Source: Flocculibacter collagenilyticus (GTDB lineage Bacteria; Pseudomonadota; Gammaproteobacteria; Enterobacterales; Alteromonadaceae). From it: a stretch of 64,000 nucleotides of DNA. Within the stretch, counting starts at the first letter, position 1. Every line of letters starts with the position of its first letter. A program made the position numbers and the translations under genes. Location of the stretch: assembly GCF_016469335.1 (NCBI RefSeq), contig NZ_CP059888.1:1426001-1490000 (forward strand), given 5' to 3'. The notes under the pieces are model-generated. The model made no database searches. It was not told the origin of the DNA and saw only the letters and a list, made by a program, of their open reading frames with translations. Positions 1 through 7,793 of this stretch are shown one piece after another.

Positions 1-240
1 GCAGAGTTAGGTGGTTTACCTTCTGGTGTATATAGTTATGAAGAAGTCGTTGAAGGCGAAGAGATCTACATTGCCAGAGAAATGAATACTGGAGCAAGAG
101 GCCAACATGGTTTTCGCATAGCAAACTTTAGTCGTCATAGCCTCATTTATGCAGACGAAAAATTTCAAGAGGGCTATCTTACGGACAAATTATTACTTGA
201 TAAAAAGTTGCTCGATACGTTGAAATCAATTAAGCCATAA
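1..240 (+). CDS. C-terminal part of a small protein of tandem family A (cut by window edge)
   Basis: The reading frame is open from base 1 to a TAA at 238-240, giving the last 79 residues of a protein whose start lies outside the window. It contains the segment LGGLPSGVYSY followed by an REMNTGA element and an F-x-R-H motif. All of these recur in the gene at 812-1297 and, more divergently, in the gene at 253-783, so it is the first visible member of a three-gene paralogous series. I do not recognise the family and assign no function. A role as an immunity protein is only an inference from the tandem paralogue layout. Confidence 0.75.
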   Translation, partial: AELGGLPSGVYSYEEVVEGEEIYIAREMNTGARGQHGFRIANFSRHSLIYADEKFQEGYLTDKLLLDKKLLDTLKSIKP

Positions 241-252
241 CAAATAAAGATA

Positions 253-783
253 ATGACTAACTTCTTAAAGCCTGTTATTGAAATAACTGATCCTGTGAAT
301 CCTCCAAGTGGAGTTCGAGAACTAACCGTCATTGAAGATAAGCTTAATTTCCCTGAACGATTTGATGCTTTTTACGTTCAAGGGGATCACCTTTCCGTTA
401 TTAGGTATTGGGTTTACGCTCCAAATATTGATCAGGAGAGCTTAGCTGTATTACAGTTTGATGCACCATTAAAAATTTTACCTTGGTTTATCGAAACATT
501 TGAGTTTTTCATAGAATCACCTTCTGAAGGAGGTTTTGCAGCTGGCAAAATAGTCTCTCCAAAAGCAACTATAGCTGGTGAACAACTAACTATTGGGCGG
601 TTAATGCACGCTGGCAATGAAAGACATGAAGGAGGCTATATTATAGACAATTACAGTAGAAAAGAGCATGGAAGAGGCAGCTTAAATCAATCTTGTGACA
701 TTTCCGACAGCTACTTCTTCCACGGTGGTTTTTATGACACATGGAAAGAGCTTGCAGAAAAATATAAGAATGGAACACTTTAA
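253..783 (+). CDS. Tandem family A hypothetical protein, divergent member
   Basis: This is a 176-residue soluble protein with no signal peptide or membrane segment. It starts 12 bases after the preceding stop. Its C-terminal half has the same framework as its neighbours: a hydrophobic KILPWFIE stretch, then an S-x-x-GG element, then a basic/aromatic NYSRKE segment matching NYDRHD in the gene at 812. Identity is low, so this copy has diverged or been diversified. The length is close to the 161 residues of the next paralogue. Tight spacing suggests co-transcription with both neighbours. Function is unknown; an immunity protein for a toxin encoded upstream of the window is one possibility. Confidence 0.7.
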   Translation: MTNFLKPVIEITDPVNPPSGVRELTVIEDKLNFPERFDAFYVQGDHLSVIRYWVYAPNIDQESLAVLQFDAPLKILPWFIETFEFFIESPSEGGFAAGKIVSPKATIAGEQLTIGRLMHAGNERHEGGYIIDNYSRKEHGRGSLNQSCDISDSYFFHGGFYDTWKELAEKYKNGTL

Positions 784-811
784 TAATATGAAGTTGCATA
801 AACACTAATTC

Positions 812-1297
812 ATGCTAATAAACCCTTTAAATTTAAGTGCTAGATTCAGCATCTATTACCAACTACACGATAACTTAGAAAATAAAGACTACTTTATTAT
901 CAAAGGTGAGCCTGAAGTTATATTAACTATTTTGTCTGAAGCCAAGTGGGGAAAGCCTGACTTTGAGAATTTTTACGCTACTCAAATCGAGTTGCGCCCA
1001 AAGGCTGTGAAGTGGCTAGTTGATGTAATAGAGCAAAAATTTTGGAAAAGCGCTAGTCTTGGAGGTTTACCTTCTGGCGTATATAGCTACAAAGAAACAA
1101 TTGATGGTGAGAAAATAGGTGTGTTTCGCGAAATGAACGTAGGCGCTAAAGGACGTAAAGGCTTTAGGATAACCAATTATGATCGCCATGATAGAGCGCA
1201 TACAACAACACACTATCAAGATTTCTGGTTACCTGATGATATTTTGCTTGAAAGAGATATGTTGATGAAAATCAAAGAGGTTGTTAGCTGTTCTTAG
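812..1297 (+). CDS. Tandem family A hypothetical protein
   Basis: This 161-residue protein is closely similar in its second half to the truncated gene at 1-240. They share LGGLPSGVYSY, a charged E-T/V-x-x-GE turn, REMN-x-GA and an F-R-I-x-N-x-x-R-H segment. It has no signal peptide, membrane helix or recognisable catalytic motif. It begins 28 bases after the preceding stop and is followed 27 bases later by the first family B gene, so the array may be one transcription unit. I do not recognise the family. The closely matched copies separated by a divergent one suggest repeated duplication. Confidence 0.75.
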   Translation: MLINPLNLSARFSIYYQLHDNLENKDYFIIKGEPEVILTILSEAKWGKPDFENFYATQIELRPKAVKWLVDVIEQKFWKSASLGGLPSGVYSYKETIDGEKIGVFREMNVGAKGRKGFRITNYDRHDRAHTTTHYQDFWLPDDILLERDMLMKIKEVVSCS

Positions 1298-1324
1298 TAT
1301 AAAAGTAACAGGAAGAAAATACTA

Positions 1325-2185
1325 ATGTTAAGAATAAAGAGTAGTGCCTTAGAAAAAAGAGAAGGAAAACATTTTTTCAAAAATAAGCCCTTTATTGGAT
1401 TCGCCTATAGAATAAGTGATAGCAACTATCTTAACACTAAAAGATACTTTCAAGGGTTGTATGTAAACAACACTCCAGAGGAGTTACCTTTATTTAACAT
1501 AAATGGTGGACAAACGAGCACTGTTAGTGCCGAGCGATTAACCCCTAGTGACAGCTATACAGGCGAGCCTTTTATATTACTGGGTCAACCATACAATGGA
1601 GTAGCACTAGAATTTGAAAATGAATTCTGTACAGGACAACATCTGTATCAAAACGGAATGTGCATAGCAACAATTTCTTGGTATATGTCTGGCCAAATAG
1701 AAGCTTTAGAGTGCGATAAACAGCCTTTATTCTTAGAAGTAGAATGGACAAAAGACGGGCACTTGTCTTTTCTAGATGTCCTTCGCACAGATACGTATAG
1801 CGTCAGAATAAAATATGATGCTAAAGGATATATCGAAAGTATATGTGGAGAAAATGATGTTGAGTCATTCATTAGTGACCTTAAAACAGAAGAGCTTTTA
1901 CATTATATAAGTGATGATCTGTCTAAGAAAAAACGTTTGAGCGAAAAGGTATTCTTTTCTGGAAATATTGAAAAGCTAATTCAAACATTTGTCGACTTCT
2001 CTAGCATAAACAGCCTTTCACAATTAACTTTATTCCATACTACCATACCAGGCTCGTACCTAAGTAAGATATTAGAGCTAAATAAAATAGAAATACTTGA
2101 TATCACTGGCTGCCCAAATTTAATGCCATTAATTAGAGTACACCTAGATAAAACGCCAGATTGCACACTAATACTCAATGAATGA
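1325..2185 (+). CDS. Tandem family B protein with MORN-like N-terminus and leucine-rich-like C-terminus, copy 1
   Basis: This 286-residue protein is paralogous over its full length to the next gene. Residues ~20-130 carry spaced G-x-x-Y/F elements (QGLYVNN, SYTGEPF, PYNGVALEFENEF, TGQHLYQNG) resembling the MORN_2 / YwqK-type repeats annotated as antitoxin-like in other bacteria. Residues ~200-286 read as short leucine-rich segments (SLSQLTLFHT, LNKIEILDITGCPNL). No signal peptide or membrane segment is present. It follows the family A genes after 27 bases. The function is not known to me; the repeat type and paralogue array suggest an immunity or antitoxin role, which is inference. Confidence 0.75.
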   Translation: MLRIKSSALEKREGKHFFKNKPFIGFAYRISDSNYLNTKRYFQGLYVNNTPEELPLFNINGGQTSTVSAERLTPSDSYTGEPFILLGQPYNGVALEFENEFCTGQHLYQNGMCIATISWYMSGQIEALECDKQPLFLEVEWTKDGHLSFLDVLRTDTYSVRIKYDAKGYIESICGENDVESFISDLKTEELLHYISDDLSKKKRLSEKVFFSGNIEKLIQTFVDFSSINSLSQLTLFHTTIPGSYLSKILELNKIEILDITGCPNLMPLIRVHLDKTPDCTLILNE

Positions 2186-2249
2186 ACGTTAATTGTTAAA
2201 ACTCTTAGAGTAATCCGAAGATAATTTTACCACTAAGGTAAGAACAGAT

Positions 2250-3128
2250 ATGAAACGAGTAAAAGATTCTATTTTGACTACTTGTATGGGGAAAGAGTAT
2301 CTTAGAGAAGAGTTATTCACGGGAATTAGCTACAAATTACTAAGTAATAGAGTAGAGGTAAATCGTTACTACCAAGGTTTGTACGTTAATAGCCAGCCTG
2401 AAGAACAGGATTTACGCAGAGTTAATAGCGCTAATGAAGTGGTTGTTGACTACGATACTTTAACCGCTAGCGATAGCTATAGCGGTGAGCCACTTAATTT
2501 TAGAGGGGACCCCTACAACGGCTTAGCCTATGATTTTGAAGATGATATTCTTACTGGAAAACATGAATATGTTAATGGTATACAAGTTTCTACCATATCA
2601 TGGTTTAAATCTGGCGAAATTGAGCATATAGGATTTAATGACTTAACCAGAGCAAATGAAGTCGAATGGCGAAAAAACAACTCATTAGCTTTAGCGAGCC
2701 TTACTCACGTAGGAAAATACAAGTTTGGATTAGAATGTGATGAAAATGACTTTACTTCTCGCGTTACTGCCAAGGGGGATATTAGCGCTTTAAAAGAGGA
2801 TATTTCGAACCACCTCTTATTACCAGAGATAAATCTTGAACTTCTAACTAAAAAATTTACCAATCAGAGGCTACATCTCTCGGGAAACGCATTAACTGAT
2901 GAGTTAATGGAAGAAATGATTAACAGCTCTGAGTTAAAGTCATTAACTCATTTAATACTGTTTAATGTAGCTCTTACCTCAAATAAACTTCTTAATATTT
3001 TTAAACAAGCTAAGTTAGAAGTGTTGACAGTAAAAGGTAAGAGAAATGATATTAAACAGTGCATACAAGCCTTCAAGCAAAATAACGCTAATTGCAAAGT
3101 GATTTTAAACCAAGAGGAGATCAGTTAA
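2250..3128 (+). CDS. Tandem family B protein with MORN-like N-terminus and leucine-rich-like C-terminus, copy 2
   Basis: This 292-residue protein aligns end to end with the preceding gene. Matches include RYYQGLYVNSQPEE, LTASDSYSGEP, PYNGLAYDFEDD, TGKHEYVNG, TISWFKSGEIE and the C-terminal leucine-rich-like SLTHLILFNVAL. The central ~60 residues (about 145-205) are the least conserved, which is where a specificity-determining part might lie. It is separated from copy 1 by 64 bases. It is the last gene of the array: immediately after its stop lies a degraded copy of the 3' end of nfi, so the array boundary is at about 3129. No function can be assigned from sequence alone. Confidence 0.75.
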   Translation: MKRVKDSILTTCMGKEYLREELFTGISYKLLSNRVEVNRYYQGLYVNSQPEEQDLRRVNSANEVVVDYDTLTASDSYSGEPLNFRGDPYNGLAYDFEDDILTGKHEYVNGIQVSTISWFKSGEIEHIGFNDLTRANEVEWRKNNSLALASLTHVGKYKFGLECDENDFTSRVTAKGDISALKEDISNHLLLPEINLELLTKKFTNQRLHLSGNALTDELMEEMINSSELKSLTHLILFNVALTSNKLLNIFKQAKLEVLTVKGKRNDIKQCIQAFKQNNANCKVILNQEEIS

Positions 3129-3305
3129 GCGCTGCTTTTGAGCTTTACATACCAACTGGTCTGCTGCCCTAGTCGTTTCGGGTAGCCTGAGTTTGGGTGT
3201 TAATTTCAACATCCACTCTATTGACGCTGGTAAACTTATACGGTGACCAATTGACACACAAACAGCTTACATTAGTTTGCGTTCTAAGTTCCGCGCTAAT
3301 AACTT
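3129..3305 (-). pseudogene. Remnant of an endonuclease V (nfi) 3' end
   Basis: This stretch aligns base for base, at roughly three-quarters identity by eye, with the 3' end of the intact nfi gene at about 3640-3820. Read on the minus strand it encodes VSIGHRISLPASIEW followed by LTPKLRLPETTRAADQLV. In intact nfi the corresponding segments are VSVGHRMSLPTAINW and LTPKYRLPETTRTADQLV. A single-base deletion near 3264 breaks the frame just upstream of VSIGH, and the N-terminal two-thirds of the gene is missing. It is therefore a non-functional fragment, placed exactly between the tandem-paralogue block and intact nfi. It probably marks a recombination or insertion junction. Confidence 0.8.
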
Positions 3306-3524
3306 ATTTTCTTCATAAACAATGTTTGACATGCTTTTAGATGACTTAGCTACAAACCAAGTTATGACTCCCTTAAAGTCAAATATTCTTAAAAAGAGAT
3401 AGCCGCGGTAGGGAAACATGAATAGATAGTCGGATAATCGTATACTTCCATGATCGACCTCAAGAGTTATTTTATAAGCTACCACCCCAAGAATATGAGA
3501 AATTGCATTAGAAAACTCTCTCAA
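3267..3524 (-). CDS. Doubtful small open frame running into the nfi remnant
   Basis: An 85-residue frame opens at 3524. Its final ~13 residues (ENKLLARNLERKLM) are the out-of-frame continuation of nfi-derived sequence (DNREVIGAVLRTQTNI in the intact gene), ending at a stop created by the frameshift. The first ~70 residues are aromatic- and hydrophobic-rich (MFPYRGYLFLRIFDFKG) with no family I recognise. It may be the 3' end of another decayed gene from the same recombination event rather than a functional gene. No convincing ribosome-binding site was seen. Confidence 0.25.
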   Translation of the reverse strand: MREFSNAISHILGVVAYKITLEVDHGSIRLSDYLFMFPYRGYLFLRIFDFKGVITWFVAKSSKSMSNIVYEENKLLARNLERKLM

Positions 3525-3626
3525 TATTTGAGTTAAATATGGGAAGTGTACGAAATACGATAGAGGAAAGATTCAACAGTGTTTAAATAGCGCCAAGCTA
3601 ACAAAATAGCTTTAACAGTGAGGATG

Positions 3627-4313
3627 CTACTTAAGATCTAACGCTTCTTTTTGAGTTTTTCGGACTAACTGATCGGCTGTTCTAGTTGTTTCGGGCAGCC
3701 TATATTTAGGTGTTAGTTTAAGTATCCAATTTATCGCTGTTGGTAAGCTCATTCGGTGACCAACAGACACGTAAACGGGCTTAATATTAGTTTGAGTTCT
3801 AAGTACTGCTCCAATAACCTCGCGGTTGTCTTCTAAAAATTCGTATTGCCCTCTTTCAGAGGGAACTTCCTTGTGCTCGCCAAGTAATCGAGTCTTCCCG
3901 CAGCCAATGGTAGGAAGGTCAAACAAAACGCCTAAGTGACAAGCTAAACCAAACCTTCTGGGATGCGCATAGCCTTGACCATCGCACACTATCAAGTCGG
4001 GTTTGCGATGTAGTTTAGCAATAGCTTCAAGTAAAACGGGAATCTCTCGAAATGAGAATAAACCTGCTATGTAGGGAAATGTAGATTGATGAGTTGCAGT
4101 AGCCGTTTCTACTATCTCTAGAGTGTGTGCATTTAACATGACCACAGCAGCAATCATTTCATCACTCTCTTTGGCATAAGCAACATCCACGCCTGCGACA
4201 AGATTGATACCTTCAAAATGATCGTCTTGGATAACTTTTGGTGCTAGCTGCTGTTGAAGTATTATGGCTTCATTTTCTGATATATCCCATGAGTGTTGTA
4301 TTACTGGCTGCAT
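3627..4313 (-). CDS. nfi: Endonuclease V (deoxyinosine 3'-endonuclease)
   Basis: The product cleaves DNA at the second phosphodiester bond 3' of deoxyinosine and other deaminated bases, starting alternative excision repair in the cytoplasm. The 228-residue length matches the family. VAGVDVAY near residue 40 holds the first catalytic Asp. VCDGQGYAHPRRFGLACHLG near residues 110-130 carries the second Asp and the conserved substrate-binding loop, and IGCGKTRLLGEH follows. It is monocistronic here, divided from the next gene by ~55 bases. Its 3' end has a degraded second copy at 3129-3305, so this locus has taken part in recombination. Confidence 0.95.
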   Translation of the reverse strand: MQPVIQHSWDISENEAIILQQQLAPKVIQDDHFEGINLVAGVDVAYAKESDEMIAAVVMLNAHTLEIVETATATHQSTFPYIAGLFSFREIPVLLEAIAKLHRKPDLIVCDGQGYAHPRRFGLACHLGVLFDLPTIGCGKTRLLGEHKEVPSERGQYEFLEDNREVIGAVLRTQTNIKPVYVSVGHRMSLPTAINWILKLTPKYRLPETTRTADQLVRKTQKEALDLK

Positions 4314-4367
4314 AATCGAGTACTATATTCCTTATTTATTATAAAAACGTTTAACCACAGCTGTTGG

Positions 4368-5378
4368 TTACTGATTACTAATTAATTCTACCCAAAATAC
4401 GATAGACACTAAGCATATTGCGGTTGAAACGATCACGGTTGTGGCGCTGACGGCTTGTTGTTGCTGATGTTTTGCTGCTATGAGGTAAGCATTAATCCCG
4501 GTAGGGCTGGCTGTTAAAAGTACAACGATGAGTGTTTGAATATTATTAAGATCAAATACATATTGCGCCATTAAGTATACGATAAAAGGTAGCGCTAATA
4601 GCTTTATGGCACTTAAAAGCACTGCCTGAACCCAACTACCTTTGAGTGGTAAAAAATACATTGATGTGCCCAAAGAAAATAACGCTAAAGGTACTGCAGC
4701 CTGAGACATCATTGTGAGGGCCTGTAACATTGCTTTAGGAAACGTAAAATTTAATATATTAGCAATCAAGCCCAAGCTAATGCTAATCACAATAGGATTG
4801 TTTAAGCCTCTAAGAAACTGATAGCTGTGCATTTTAATTTTTTTGATGGCACTAACTGCGGTTGAGCTATTTGATGAAGCGTTTGTTGGTGTTGGGCGTG
4901 TGCGGTTTGTTGCTAGCATTTCTGTTAATGTGAATAGCACGGCACTATGGAATGCGATTAATACAAATGCTAGGCCTGCAACTTCTTCGTTTAATAGCTT
5001 TATTAAAATGGGAATACTAATTAATACGGTGTTTGAGTAGCTAGCTGTTAATGCTGATACGGCCGAACGTGTGTTAATAGATGACGAGTGTTGTACTTGG
5101 CTTGTTGTTTGGCGTGACAGTTGCCATTGATAGCCTATGTAAACTAATCCATAAACGAGTATTACGGGTAGGTAAAACGAGAGAAACCAACCTAAGCTGA
5201 CGTTCTGGTTTAAGTCAGCTGAGTAGGTGCTTTTAAATAAAAATAAAGGAATGAGCAGGGTAAAGCACAACTTGGAAATACCACTTGTTTGTGTTTGATC
5301 AAACAACTTTACTTTTACTGAAATAAAGCCCAATAAACAAATTAGCGCTAATGGAGCAACGAGTAAAACCGTATGCAA
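4368..5378 (-). CDS. AEC family (auxin efflux carrier-type) transporter
   Basis: This is a 336-residue integral inner-membrane protein with about ten hydrophobic helices in two five-helix halves. The first helix begins at residue ~3 (LLVAPLALICLLGF). The central hydrophilic segment (~155-185, Ser/Thr/Asn-rich) separates the halves, as is usual for AEC/BASS-like permeases. The motifs NTVLISIPIL (first half) and LTASPTGINAYLIA (second half) are the broken-helix Asn/Pro elements typical of the family. Characterised bacterial members export or exchange organic acids such as malate, but the substrate cannot be read from sequence. It lies between nfi and ruvX on the same strand. Confidence 0.88.
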   Translation of the reverse strand: MHTVLLVAPLALICLLGFISVKVKLFDQTQTSGISKLCFTLLIPLFLFKSTYSADLNQNVSLGWFLSFYLPVILVYGLVYIGYQWQLSRQTTSQVQHSSSINTRSAVSALTASYSNTVLISIPILIKLLNEEVAGLAFVLIAFHSAVLFTLTEMLATNRTRPTPTNASSNSSTAVSAIKKIKMHSYQFLRGLNNPIVISISLGLIANILNFTFPKAMLQALTMMSQAAVPLALFSLGTSMYFLPLKGSWVQAVLLSAIKLLALPFIVYLMAQYVFDLNNIQTLIVVLLTASPTGINAYLIAAKHQQQQAVSATTVIVSTAICLVSIVFWVELISNQ

Positions 5379-5407
5379 GATACCCTACCTTTATCTAATT
5401 GTGTTAT

Positions 5408-5854
5408 TTAACTGTACTGGGCTTCAAACCAGCTTTCTAAAATAACGCATGCTGAAGCAGAGTCTACATTGCCTTTGCTTAAGTTTTTAAAACCGCCGGT
5501 TGAAAATAAATCTGCTTTAGCATCAGCAGTAGATAGGCGCTCGTCATGCATTTCTAATGGCACTTTGAATTTGGCATGTAAGCGATTACCAAATTTTTTT
5601 GCTCTATATGTGACTTCTTGCGTAGTGCCATCCATATTTAACGGTAGACCCACCACTAATACGTCTGGTTGCCATTCGTTGATGATTTTTTCTATGTCAT
5701 CCCAGTTGGGAATGCCATCGCGCGCTTTAATGGCAGTAACAGGAGTTGCGCTTGCAGTAATTTCTTGGCCAACCGCGATGCCAATACTTTTTGTACCAAA
5801 ATCAAAAGCCAGCGCGGTGCGCTGGCCTTTTTCTTTAAACTTTTTCTTTGTCAT
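5408..5854 (-). CDS. ruvX: Putative pre-16S rRNA nuclease / RuvX (YqgF)
   Basis: This 148-residue RNase H-fold protein is of the YqgF/RuvX family, which is essential in E. coli and implicated in 16S rRNA 5'-end maturation and originally proposed as a Holliday-junction resolvase. [17 protein letters not shown] near residue 14 carries the first acidic residue of the RNase H fold, [13 protein letters not shown] near 65 is the family signature, and [10 protein letters not shown] near 103 and [12 protein letters not shown] near 130 supply the remaining acidic positions. Its gene follows yqgE with ~56 bases between, the usual gammaproteobacterial order gshB-yqgE-ruvX. Confidence 0.93.
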   Translation of the reverse strand: MTKKKFKEKGQRTALAFDFGTKSIGIAVGQEITASATPVTAIKARDGIPNWDDIEKIINEWQPDVLVVGLPLNMDGTTQEVTYRAKKFGNRLHAKFKVPLEMHDERLSTADAKADLFSTGGFKNLSKGNVDSASACVILESWFEAQYS

Positions 5855-5910
5855 GTGTTTACTTACATTAATCTGTGGAGCTTAGGTCTAATTATTGACG
5901 AATAATATAT

Positions 5911-6468
5911 TTAAGCATGGCCTACGTCATTCGAAACTTGCCAAATATTAATGCCGAGCTTTTCAGCGGCTTTTTCATATTTATCTTTGGTTGGGGTGTC
6001 GAACAAAATTTCAGAATCTGCGGGTAGGGTTAACCATGAATTTTCTGCAATTTCTTTTTCCAATTGTCCCGCGCCCCAACCGGCATAACCAAGTGTGACT
6101 AGAAATTTATTTGGCCCTTGCTCTGATGCTAAGCTGGCAAGTATATCTTTCGAAGTGGTGATCATAATATCACCACTGAGTTGTAGGCTGCTATTCCAAC
6201 ATTCTTGTGGTGAATGAAGCACAAAACCACGGTCGGTTTGAACAGGGCCACCACTAAAAACAGGGGCTTTACCAGCTTGGGTTTTGTCGTTTATTTCAAT
6301 TTTAATTTGTTCTAGTAATTCGCTAACGGTTAAATTAGTTGGTTGATTAATAATTAACCCCATTGCGCCGTCTTTATTATGTTCGCAAATATAAGTAACG
6401 GTGCGATGAAAAAACGGGTCATTTAATGAAGGCATCGCGATCAAAAAATGGTTTTCAAAATTGTCCAT
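5911..6468 (-). CDS. yqgE: YqgE/AlgH family protein
   Basis: This 185-residue cytoplasmic protein of the UPF0301 family begins FENHFLIAMPSLNDPFFHRTVTYICEH, with the conserved GAMGLIIN at ~35 and PVFSGGPVQTDRGFVLH at ~70. LVTLGYAGWGAGQLEKEI near 125 is the C-terminal signature. The biochemical function is unresolved; Pseudomonas AlgH was linked to alginate regulation. It is placed between gshB and ruvX on the same strand, as in most gammaproteobacteria, although the 124-base gap to gshB leaves room for a separate promoter. Confidence 0.93.
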   Translation of the reverse strand: MDNFENHFLIAMPSLNDPFFHRTVTYICEHNKDGAMGLIINQPTNLTVSELLEQIKIEINDKTQAGKAPVFSGGPVQTDRGFVLHSPQECWNSSLQLSGDIMITTSKDILASLASEQGPNKFLVTLGYAGWGAGQLEKEIAENSWLTLPADSEILFDTPTKDKYEKAAEKLGINIWQVSNDVGHA

Positions 6469-6592
6469 TTACAGTGCCTTAATGATAAATAATTGCTTAA
6501 GTATGGCATATAGTAATCGATACGGTAGGTTATCTTTGTAAGCAGTAATTATCTGTTACTGCTTTGGGTAAAATAAGTAGGTTTATGGGCAA

Positions 6593-7558
6593 TTAGCCCG
6601 TAACCCTTTTATCGCTTAAGCGTTTTTCGATTGCGTCAAACAGCATACCAGTAATACTAATGTCGAATGCCGCTTCAATCTCTTTAATACAGGTTGGTGA
6701 CGTAACGTTAATTTCTGTCAGTTTGTTACCTATTACGTCTAATCCAACAAAAATCAGCCCTTTTTCTTTTAGTGTTGGGCCAACATGTTCTGCAATGGCG
6801 CGCTCTTCAGGAGTTAGTTCTCTGGCTTCACCACGCCCACCAGCGGCTAAGTTTCCGCGTGTTTCACCTTTGGTTGGTATTCTTGCTAGCGTGTATGGAA
6901 CGACCTCACCATCAATCATTAATACGCGTTTATCACCTTGAGAAATTTCAGGAATAAACTTTTGTACCATGGTGTAGCGTTGGGCATGATTTGTTAATGT
7001 TTCAATAATGACACCAACATTTGGATCGTCTTTTTTTACTCTAAAAATTGACGCACCACCCATGCCATCTAATGGCTTTATAATTACGTCGCCATGTTTG
7101 GCTAAATATTCACGAATTTTTTTATCATCGCGCGTGACTAATGTGTCTGCTGCGCATTCTGGAAACCAAGCAGTAAATAACTTTTCATTTGCATCGCGCA
7201 AACTTTGTGGCTTATTAACAATTAAGCTGCCTTCTAATTCAGCACGTTCCAGAATGTAGGTGGCATAAATGAATTCTGTATCAAACGGCGGGTCTTTACG
7301 CATTAGAATAACGTTTAAATCTGATAAGCGAATGGTTTGTTGGCTGGTAAATTCAAACCAGCTTTCTTCATCGTACTGAACGCTTAATCCTTTAGTGTCG
7401 GCATAGGCAATTCCGTTGTCTAAAAACAGATCATTCATTTCAATATAATGAATCTCATACCCACGTTGTTGTGCTTCTTGCAGCATGGCGAAACTAGAGT
7501 CTTTTTTTATATTGATGTCCTGAATAGGATCCATCACGATGCCGAGTTTTATAGTCAT
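6593..7558 (-). CDS. gshB: Glutathione synthetase
   Basis: The product joins gamma-glutamylcysteine and glycine with ATP, the second step of glutathione synthesis, in the cytoplasm. The 321-residue length matches GshB. The N-terminal substrate domain begins KLGIVMDPIQDINIKKDSSFAML. The ATP-grasp core shows VIIKPLDGMGGASIFR near residue 160, QKFIPEISQGDKRVLMIDG near 200 and the metal-binding TEINVTSPTCIKEIE near 285. The gene heads the gshB-yqgE-ruvX series. In related genomes rsmE is directly upstream; here an opposite-strand serine hydrolase gene separates them. Confidence 0.96.
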   Translation of the reverse strand: MTIKLGIVMDPIQDINIKKDSSFAMLQEAQQRGYEIHYIEMNDLFLDNGIAYADTKGLSVQYDEESWFEFTSQQTIRLSDLNVILMRKDPPFDTEFIYATYILERAELEGSLIVNKPQSLRDANEKLFTAWFPECAADTLVTRDDKKIREYLAKHGDVIIKPLDGMGGASIFRVKKDDPNVGVIIETLTNHAQRYTMVQKFIPEISQGDKRVLMIDGEVVPYTLARIPTKGETRGNLAAGGRGEARELTPEERAIAEHVGPTLKEKGLIFVGLDVIGNKLTEINVTSPTCIKEIEAAFDISITGMLFDAIEKRLSDKRVTG

Positions 7559-7793
7559 AACGTAATTTTTGCGTAAGAATTGTATAACCGTAAAATATGG
7601 GCGCTATTTTCTAAAATACAATCAGTTAGCGATAAAAATAGAGCAATTTTTTCAACTTTACGTTAGCTAAGCGTTGAAATAGCCAAAAGTTAGCTTTTAA
7701 TGCACTACTTTTAAACCCTTTGTCTGCAATTACTTTAGATAAATATGGTGTTACAATGCCGCGCATAATAAGAAAAAGATTGATAGGTTTGTA

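Noticed and set aside
5469-5885. 138-codon open frame antisense to ruvX
   Set aside because: Lies almost wholly inside ruvX on the other strand and shows no protein-family pattern.
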